Part shown: piece after piece, positions 8,761 through 14,159 of the stretch
Layout: each line of letters starts with the position of its first letter
Numbering within the stretch: position 1 is the stretch's first letter
Source: Candidatus Flexifilum affinis
GTDB lineage: Bacteria; Chloroflexota; Anaerolineae; Aggregatilineales; Phototrophicaceae
Direction of reading: 5' to 3'
DNA: 14,159 nucleotides
Assembly: GCA_016713325.1 (NCBI GenBank)
Contig: JADJPJ010000003.1
Span: 1 to 14,159 of the forward strand
Program-made: the position numbers and the translations under genes
The notes under the pieces: generated by a model
Told to the model about the DNA's origin: nothing
What the model saw: only the letters and a program-made list of their open reading frames with translations
Databases searched by the model: none

Positions 8761-9384
8761 CTACACGTACTCCGTAGCGAGCATGGCTGCTTCGCTCGTT
8801 CGCGCACCGAGCGCATCGCGCAGGAATTGCTTGGCGGCATCCACTCCTACGGCCACGCCGACTCCCGGACCGGTCATCAGCGTATTCACGCCGATCAGCC
8901 GACCGGCGACATCGATCATTGGGCCGCCGGAGTTGCCCGGCCGCAGGTGCAGATCGGCCACTACCAATCCTGGCGAATCACCTTAGTTCCGGAAGGTTTG
9001 CCTACGCCGATCAGGACACCGCCGGTCACGGCGTTGGTCACCCCCAGGGATGCCCCAGCGCCATCACCCACTGACCCGCCTGAAGATGGCGAGAGCCGCC
9101 GATCGGGATGGTCGGCAGGTCATTTGCCTCAATCGACAGGGCGGCGAGATCGCGTTCCTCATCCCGGGCGATCACCGTCGCCGGCAGGACACGGCCGTCG
9201 TGAGCGCCACTTGGAGTGCGCCATAGCGGGCAACGTGGGCATTGGTGATGATCAGTCCATCGCTGTGCCAGATCGTCCCCGCGCCCGCGCCGCGCGACGT
9301 ATCGCGCACCTGCACCACCGAACGCAGCACGCCCTCGACGGTGCCGGACATAGCCGCATTGAGACGCGCGTAAACGTCGCCCAT
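8761..9384 (-). CDS. Trypsin-like serine protease (S1C/HtrA-like), no PDZ domain, frameshifted
   Basis: A chymotrypsin-fold serine endopeptidase of about 208 residues. The triad can be followed: His in GLIITNAHVARYG (about 9235), Asp in DEERDLAAL (about 9150) and Ser in LRPGNSGGPMIDVAGRLIGV (about 8925). Supporting segments are SVVQVRDTSRGAGAGTIWHS at the start of the domain and GQWVMALGHPWG before the specificity region. The C-terminus ends shortly after KQFLRDALGA, so there is no room for a PDZ domain. ATG at 9384 lies four bases after the stop of the upstream protease, which suggests coupled translation. Frame changes occur near 9203, 9045 and 8980. No signal peptide or membrane anchor is seen, so a cytosolic site is likely but unproved. 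Confidence 0.85.
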
Positions 9385-9388
9385 GCGC

Positions 9389-10349
9389 TCAGTTCCGATC
9401 GCCAATCGTGACCTGCACGTCCATCGCCTGACCGCCGCGCACCACGCTTCGCCGGACCGTCTGTCCGACGCGATCGCCGCTCAGGACGGCCATCAGATCG
9501 TCCATCTGGCGGATCGGCTGACCGGCCATGCTGTAGAGCGTATCGCCGAGCAGCAGCCCACCCTTCTCCGCCGGGCTGTCCGGTCGACAGCCGCCAGCAG
9601 CAATCCGGTCTCCTGACTGAGCTGCCCGGCAGCGCCGCGGGCAAGCGCACCGGCTGCGCGCTCACGCCCAGGTAGCCGCGACGCACGCGCCCGTGCGTCG
9701 ACAACGCCGCCGCCACGCGCTTGAGGGTCGCTGCCGGTAGCGTCAGGCTGACGCCGCGCGCCAGAGACGAGCTGTTCATGCCGAGAATCGGCCGCCGGAA
9801 GAAATCAGCGGACCTACCAGAGAAGTCAGGGCCATGACCACGTCCGTCTGAAGATACACGTCGACGCGACCGCCGGCCATCGTGCGCCATTCTCCGCTGA
9901 CTGCGCTGACCACACCGAGCGTCGCCTGCACATCCGCCTCAGGGCGGCCTAGCGCCAGCACCAGGTGACCGACCCCGATGCCATCGGTCTCGACCCAGGT
10001 CGGCGCGGTCAGGCTGGCCGACGTGCGCAGGACGGCAATGTCGGTCGGGGGTCACGCCCGACCAGTGTCGCCTCCACAGTTCGCCAGTTGGCAGGCCAAC
10101 GCGAATGCTGTCGTCGCGCTCTGACGCCGTGATTCGAGGTGATGATCAGCCATCAGCCGACCAGACGATACCGGTCGCGGCAAGGCGACGCCTCGCTTCC
10201 ACACGCACAATACTGGCGCTCGCGGTCTGCACCGCGGCCGCCAAATCGTTCGAAAGGTCCTGAAGAATACCCAGGTGAGTCCTCCACTTGGGGGCAGGAA
10301 CTGCCTCGTCCGACCTCCCCACTGGTTCCCAACCGGAGGGAGCCAACAT
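9389..10349 (-). CDS. Trypsin-like serine protease (S1C/HtrA-like) with C-terminal PDZ domain, frameshifted
   Basis: The N-terminal stretch LGILQDLSNDLAAAVQTASA and SIVRVEARRRLAATGIVWSA opens a chymotrypsin-fold protease. His lies in IITSNH (about 10130), Asp in DPTTDIAVLRT (about 10045), and Ser in the frame-corrected FSGGPL (about 9815), preceded by VYLQTD as in HtrA proteins. RRGYLGVSAQPVRLPAAL marks the start of a PDZ domain, which continues with LLLGDTLYSMAGQPIRQMDD and ends VQVTIGDRN before TGA at 9391-9389. Several indels fall near 10140, 10050, 9815 and 9630-9560. The start is uncertain: ATG at 10349 lies three bases after the regulator's stop but has no good Shine-Dalgarno. No signal peptide is evident. 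It pairs with the PDZ-less protease downstream. Confidence 0.85.
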
Positions 10350-10352
10350 CGC

Positions 10353-11040
10353 TCAAGAGGTGAGGACAGAACCTATCCGAAAGTTTAGGACTAGAGGCTG
10401 ATCGGCCCAAACGGTAGCCCGAACCACCGCTTCCGTACGGCTTTGAGCGCCCAGTTTGGTCAAGATGGCATTGACGTGAAATCGACAGCATGTTCCGCTG
10501 ATGCCCAGTTGACGAGCGATGGTCTTGTTCGGCAAGCCCCTCGGCGATCAGGCGAACGACTTCCATCTCACGCCCGGTCAGCGAGCTCCAGCGAGCACGC
10601 GCTCGCCCAGACCGGCAGTTTCATCCTGTGGGTGCAGGGCCGAGGCGACGATGGATCAATCACCACCATCCCTGGGCGACCGCGTGCAGGGCCGCGCACA
10701 ACGCTGCGCCGCTGGCCGACTGCAAGAGAGGCCCTTGACACCCGTCCCAAGCAGCGCCGGCGCTGACTCGACCGCCGTGCCGCGATCGGCCGTGAGCGCC
10801 AGCACGAGCGGCCGGCCGCGCAGGTCGATCAGGCGCTCCAGCGTGCTCAACGGCTCCCAACCCATATCCCAGACGACGCCACCGGGATAGTAAACCGTGA
10901 CGGCATCGAGCAGATCGATCTCATCGCCGACCCCGCCTACTACGACAATCCCCGCGCCGTCGAGCAATGCGCGGCCATGCCAGCCCGGGCAAGGGGGCTG
11001 TCCGCCACAATCAGGTGCGGACTTCACTGGGTTCGCTCAT
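10353..11040 (-). CDS. NarL/FixJ-type response regulator with LuxR HTH and atypical receiver, frameshifted
   Basis: A probable transcription factor. The receiver-like part begins LIVADSPLARAGMAA, has Asp in GGVVWDMGWEPLSTLERLI, and VLALTADRG, but at the position of the conserved Lys I read LLQSASGAALCAALHAVAQG, so that Lys seems absent. GLVVIDPSS leads to a linker and the LuxR domain, MEVVRLIAEGL, NKTIARQLGIS and FHVNAILTKLGAQSRTEAVV. Within the recognition helix the raw frame gives ISGTCCRFHVN; removing one base and restoring one a few codons later gives ISEHAVDFHVN, the family pattern. ATG 11040 is the likely start, with a frame change soon after at about 11011 and another at about 10970. 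The stop TGA at 10355-10353 lies three bases before the protease start, so it likely heads or belongs to the protease operon. Confidence 0.85.
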
Positions 11041-11094
11041 GCGAGCCGTTCACTTTCGCTGCGGCGTTAATTCCCTCATTATGGCGGGGGAACG

Positions 11095-11964
11095 TTAGAG
11101 CAGCATCAGCATTTCGAATCGGCGAAAGGTCTCCACATAGCCAACCTGCTGAAAAGCCTCCCAGTGCGGACTGTCGGCGGGCAGGTTCTCGACTTTGGTA
11201 TCCATCTGCGGGTGCTGGCTGTGCACGGCACTCAGCAGCAGCGCGGACACCTCGGGATCGGGGGCGTCAAAGGCGAAATGGGAAAGCTGAAACGCCGCGG
11301 CCCGGTAGACGATCCAGCCGCTTCGCCCGTCCGGCATGTGCAGACGCAGACCATGCAGCCCGCCGGCATTATTGAGCGATTGCGATTCGTCTATCCAGGA
11401 AGCTGTATCTCGTCGGGAGGCCAGACAGGTATCGATATCCTCGACATCCAGATAGTCCACCGTACAGCCGGCATCAGGGAAAGCGATCGCCGCTGGTGGC
11501 CGGCGAATAACCAGCAGCGAGCGGCGGTCTGCGAATCCGAACCGACGAAACAGTTGATGCGCCGCGTCGTTGCCATCGATCACTTCAAGCTGCGCCTGAA
11601 CCGCGCCGCGCCGGCGGGCGGATTCCAGAAGCAGGTCGACCAGCGTGTAGGCAATGCCATGGCGGCGATAGGCCGGCATGATGCCCAATCGCGTGAGCCA
11701 GGCGCGATCCCCCCGCAGGCCGAGCATACCGATCCCGGTTTCCATCGCGGCGCTGGCGGTGCCGTCGATGGAGATGTACGAAGCGTCCAGCACGACGTCG
11801 TAGCGCACATACTCCTGCATACGACGCCCGTTCATAGGCATGGGAACAATATAGTCGGTGCGAGCGTCGGAGTAAATCTTCGCTAAACGGTCAAAATCGT
11901 AATCAGCCGCGCACGCAAACTGCCCCGGCATTGGACGATCAAGAGGCGGATCCAAGGCCGACAA
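11095..11964 (-). CDS. GNAT-family N-acetyltransferase
   Basis: A 289-residue acetyl-CoA-dependent acyltransferase with unknown acceptor. The N-terminal half is the GNAT fold: motif A reads LTRLGIMPAYRRHGIAYTLV, with the RRHGIA pyrophosphate-binding loop at about residues 104-109, followed by LLLESARRRGA and the beta-strand LEVIDGNDAAHQLFRRFGF. The second half (GWIVYRAAAFQLSHFAFDAP and the C-terminus ETFRRFEMLMLL) looks like a second, degenerate acetyltransferase-like domain, as in double-GNAT proteins. The frame is fully open. Two starts are possible: TTG at 11964, directly after the TGA of the preceding response regulator, or ATG at 11931, which also keeps the fold intact; neither has a strong Shine-Dalgarno. 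It ends 54 bases before the LuxR regulator. Confidence 0.88.
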   Translation of the reverse strand: MSALDPPLDRPMPGQFACAADYDFDRLAKIYSDARTDYIVPMPMNGRRMQEYVRYDVVLDASYISIDGTASAAMETGIGMLGLRGDRAWLTRLGIMPAYRRHGIAYTLVDLLLESARRRGAVQAQLEVIDGNDAAHQLFRRFGFADRRSLLVIRRPPAAIAFPDAGCTVDYLDVEDIDTCLASRRDTASWIDESQSLNNAGGLHGLRLHMPDGRSGWIVYRAAAFQLSHFAFDAPDPEVSALLLSAVHSQHPQMDTKVENLPADSPHWEAFQQVGYVETFRRFEMLMLL

Positions 11965-12359
11965 TCACTGCCCTTGTCTTCCGGACGCGCCTTCCGGCGC
12001 AGCAAAGTAGGCGGCGACCTGCTGTGCCAACGTGCGCGTATCCACTGGTTTGGTGATGATGCCATCGCATCCATAAGCCTGCACCATCGCGCGCGCGGTC
12101 TCTTCCGGCCAGGCGGTAAACGCGACAATGGCTGTGCGCTGACGGCAGTCCGCTGCCGCAGCACACCGATGATCGTCCGCCCATCAATGTCGGGCAGACC
12201 CAGGTCGACCAGGACGACATCTGGCTGGCGCGCGGCAACCTCTTCCATTCCCGCTTCGCCGTCAGAGCCGCGAACACCTGGTATCCGGCCCGTTCCAGAA
12301 GCCTGGTGACCAGACGCGCTGTTGGCGTCATCCTCGATAAGTACAATACAGTGGTTCAA
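11965..12359 (-). CDS. Single-domain response regulator (third of three), frameshifted
   Basis: A stand-alone receiver of about 131 residues with no output domain. It begins MNHCIVLIEDDANSA, continues RLVTRLLERAGYQVFAAL in a second frame, returns with GMEEVAARQPDVVLVDLG and LPDIDGRTII (phosphoacceptor Asp in VLVDLG), then after another indel near 12138 reads IVAFTAWPEETARAMVQAYG and CDGIITKPVD with the conserved Thr and Lys. All receiver active-site positions are present. The only available start is TTG at 12359, because that frame is closed just upstream; the stop TGA of the previous regulator overlaps it (TTGA). Its own TGA at 11967-11965 directly abuts the acetyltransferase TTG. Such receivers usually act as phosphate carriers or through partner proteins. 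Confidence 0.85.
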
Positions 12360-12772
12360 TTCGTTGGCCCCCGCACGGAATCAACTTGCAGCGCCCGCGG
12401 ACTGGATGTTCGCAGCACATCACCGACCGTCGAAATCAGCAGCGACTTGGTGATCAGCTTGGGAATGTACCCGTCACAGCCAGCAGCCAGGCATCGCTCG
12501 CGATCGCCATACATGGCGTTCGCAGTCAGTGCGATCACCGGAATTCCCCCGCAGGTCCGGGCTGCCTTCAGGCGGAGCGTGAGTTCCAGGCCGTCAATGT
12601 CCGGCGGGTTCACATCCATCAGGACCAGGTCCGACGCTCGGACAGAATCGCCGCATAGCCGCTTTCTCCGTCCGGACATTCGATCACATAATATCCGGCT
12701 CCCCGAGAATTTTGCGCCTCCAGTCGTGAATCTCTGCGGATTATCCTCGATGCACACGACTTTAGTGAGCAC
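12356..12772 (-). CDS. Single-domain DivK-like response regulator (second of three), frameshifted
   Basis: The start MLTKVVCIEDNPQ (GTG at 12772, with a purine-rich stretch upstream) and the segments GYYVIECPDGESGYAA, LVLMDVNPPDIDGLELTLRL, IPVIALTANAMYGDRERCLA and AGCDGYIPKLITKSLLISTV give a complete receiver close to the DivK/CheY-like stand-alone class. Phosphoacceptor Asp (LMDV), Thr (ALTA) and Lys (IPK) are present. Two usually conserved positions differ: Leu to Pro in NPPDIDG and Pro to Leu after the Lys; each is a single transition. The middle part, about 12640-12735, sits in another frame, so two or three indels are needed. The stop TGA overlaps the TTG of the following receiver gene. 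Confidence 0.85.
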   Translation of the reverse strand: MLTKVVCIEDNPQRFTTGGAKFSGSRILCDRMSGRRKRLCGDSVRASDLVLMDVNPPDIDGLELTLRLKAARTCGGIPVIALTANAMYGDRERCLAAGCDGYIPKLITKSLLISTVGDVLRTSSPRALQVDSVRGPTN

Positions 12773-12844
12773 GGCCCCGTCTCTCGTGTAGGTGTTCGCG
12801 CTTTAGTTCCTAACATCTTACCCGTGTTCTCTCGCGCAGCAACG

Positions 12845-13289
12845 TTAAGGCCGACAAGACAGTCTTGTCGAACCAATTTTAGTCGCGATGCGGGCACGTC
12901 CCCCAGCGTATCGACGATATGGTCGACAAGCCGACGGGTACTGAACCCCTTGGTCCAGATCGACTCGCTGTATTACTCCAGATGGCTTCGATCCATCGAC
13001 GAGTTCTCCGCCGACACGACGACAACGGGAATATTCATGGTCGACTGAACAGAATTTAACCGATCGCAGCGTAAAGCCATCCATTCCCGGCATGGTCAGG
13101 TCGGTGACGTGAGATCGGATGATTCTCCTGTGCGCTCTGCAATCCCGTCATTCCATTGTCGGCCTCCAGAATGCGGTAATGGCTAGTAGGTGCGCAGCAG
13201 CCGCTTGATCAGCCGCCGATCGTTCGGTTGTCATCCACAACCAGAATGGTCTGACCTGCTCGTCAATCTGCCCGGAAGGCAGCGCTCAT
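12845..13289 (-). CDS. Single-domain response regulator (first of three), frameshifted
   Basis: The ATG at 13289 overlaps the threonine synthase stop (ATGA). After eight codons there is an in-frame TGA, then QTILVVDDNRTI, RRLIKRLLRTY, HYRILEADNGMTGLQSAQEN and, after frame changes, VTDLTMPGMDGFTL with phosphoacceptor Asp. NIPVVVVSAENSSMDRSHLE gives the Ser/Thr position and IWTKGFSTRRLVDHIVDTLG the conserved Lys. This is a full receiver and no output domain is seen. The 3' end is uncertain: one frame stops at 12879, another at 12845, and the third runs on towards the next gene. About six defects lie in 445 bases, among the densest in the window. It belongs to the same overlapping series as the two receivers that follow. 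Confidence 0.75.
12852..12870. repeat. Perfect 19-base dyad at the end of the first receiver gene
   Basis: CGACAAGAC and GTCTTGTCG flank a single central A. As RNA it would fold into an eight-pair stem with a three-base loop. No T tract follows on the minus strand, so it is not an obvious terminator. It lies at or just beyond the 3' end of the first receiver gene and about 80 bases upstream of the second, where an operator or an RNA-processing hairpin would fit. Confidence 0.5.
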
Positions 13290-14159
13290 GCCCCCTCGTC
13301 ACCATGGCTGGGTGCGCGCTGCCCGCCTGCAGCTCCAGGTTGATTCAGATGCACTGATCGCCGAGCACGTGACCTCGCGGGAAGGTATGGCCGAGCACTG
13401 ACTACGACGACCTCGCCGGGTCGGGTGATCGAACGGTTCAACAGCTCTTCCCAGTCCGGCAAAAGCGACCGCCGTCGCCGGCCTCGACCGACAGACCGGC
13501 TCTTTGGCCACGCGACGGATGGCGTGCGAAGGCCTCGCCATCGTTCATTGCCGATCATCGTGCCGCCACCGCCCACCACCGCGTCGTAGGGCTGGACGTA
13601 GCTCAGGCCGGGGTCGCCGGTCGAGAGAACGGTGATCAGCGTCTGCGGCACGACCGGTTCCGCCGTGCGCTGTCCTGCCGCAAATGCGGGCACCATCGGC
13701 GCACAACCTCGACCCCGTACCATGCCCATTTTCGGCAGCCGGTCGATTGGGGCCCATGTCGTAGAGTTCCTGGTGAACTCCCTTCCAGACGCCAGAGCGG
13801 CTCCGATGCCGCCGCTCACGGCCTGAATATACAATCCGGGCTGCGCCAACGCTGGTCGCGCTCGTCGTGTATGCCAACCCAGGAGTTGTTCGGTAAATCT
13901 CGAAGGCTAAAGCGTCTTCATGCTCTTTACCCGGGATGGTCCGTAGAGCCCTTTAACGAAGAGAAATGCCCTGGCGGTTGGCGAATTCCATGGCAATGTG
14001 TTTCGTTTCGTCGTAGGTGCTGGAGACTTTCACGACTTCAGCGTTGCATAGCGTTGCTTCGCGCATCTTCAGAGGGGACGAGATCGGTGACGAAGAGTCG
14101 GGCTGGTGGCTTTGATGCTGGCGCGTCGTAGGGCTGCGTAGGCCGCTCCGGTACATTGC
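13286..14159 (-). CDS. thrC: Threonine synthase, 5' part outside window, frameshifted
   Basis: A PLP-dependent enzyme converting O-phosphohomoserine to threonine, cytosolic. The visible C-terminal two thirds read SSTYDETKHIAMEFANRQGI, then KGLYGPSRVKSMKTL and AFEIYRTTPG (the conserved KT.AFEI block), SGGIG followed by the REF segment, LPKMGMVRGRGCAPMVPAFA, LSTGDPGLSYVQPYDAVVGG, EELLNRSITRPGEVVVV and, after a one-base correction, CSGHTFPAE. These blocks and their order are diagnostic for threonine synthase; a related PLP lyase such as threonine dehydratase lacks the CSGHTFP ending. At least six indels are present, at about 13955, 13910, 13830, 13550, 13480 and 13400. The PLP-binding Lys lies beyond the window edge. 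Its TGA (13288-13286) overlaps the ATG of the first receiver. Confidence 0.88.

Noticed and set aside
8617..9411. 264-codon open frame on the plus strand
   Set aside because: It overlaps the terminator and is antisense to the second protease, which carries a full catalytic triad.
11164..11886. 240-codon open frame on the plus strand
   Set aside because: Antisense to the uninterrupted GNAT gene and without family features.
1..14159. Mobile element, phage, CRISPR or defence island
   Set aside because: I found no transposase, integrase, spaced repeats or known defence domains. The genes are metabolic or signalling, with base composition similar throughout apart from the short AT-rich island near 8541-8570.

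Overview
The window is GC-rich, tightly packed bacterial DNA, most likely from Chloroflexota (Anaerolineae-like). That placement is an inference from gene content: a PEP carboxylase of that style, a DUF2834 membrane protein, and a LuxR regulator followed by two S1C serine proteases. No rRNA or marker gene is present to prove it. The dominant technical feature is dense frameshifting. Almost every gene is spread over several reading frames with family motifs kept in order, while the aldo/keto reductase (6317-7288) and the acetyltransferase (11095-11964) are fully open. I read this mainly as uncorrected base-call or indel error in a draft contig, because housekeeping genes (guaB, thrC, PEP carboxylase) are hit and catalytic motifs survive on both sides of the breaks. 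CDS spans below are therefore reconstructed genes, not single open frames.

Left part. A beta-lactamase-family (S12) serine hydrolase runs leftward off the window (1-1328, minus). It diverges from a plus-strand block of metabolic genes: PEP carboxylase (1536-4206), IMP dehydrogenase (4308-5754), a small DUF2834 membrane protein (5900-6266) and an aldo/keto reductase (6317-7288).

Right part, all minus strand and transcribed right to left. Threonine synthase (enters from the right edge, ends 13286) is followed by three single-domain response regulators (13289 to 11965) and a GNAT acetyltransferase (ends 11095). Their junctions overlap or abut, which suggests one translationally coupled operon. 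After 54 bases come a LuxR/NarL-type regulator with an atypical receiver (11040-10353), a PDZ-containing trypsin-like protease (10349-9389) and a second trypsin-like protease without PDZ (9384-8761). A strong hairpin terminator (8645-8685) closes this group. Downstream, behind a promoter-like region with several dyads and a direct repeat, lies a receiver-histidine kinase hybrid without a sensor domain (8407-7305), which converges on the aldo/keto reductase.

Taken together, the right half is a signalling neighbourhood: five receiver domains, one kinase, one DNA-binding output and two proteases. A phosphorelay linking them is an inference from proximity. I saw no tRNA, rRNA, CRISPR array, insertion sequence or phage gene.
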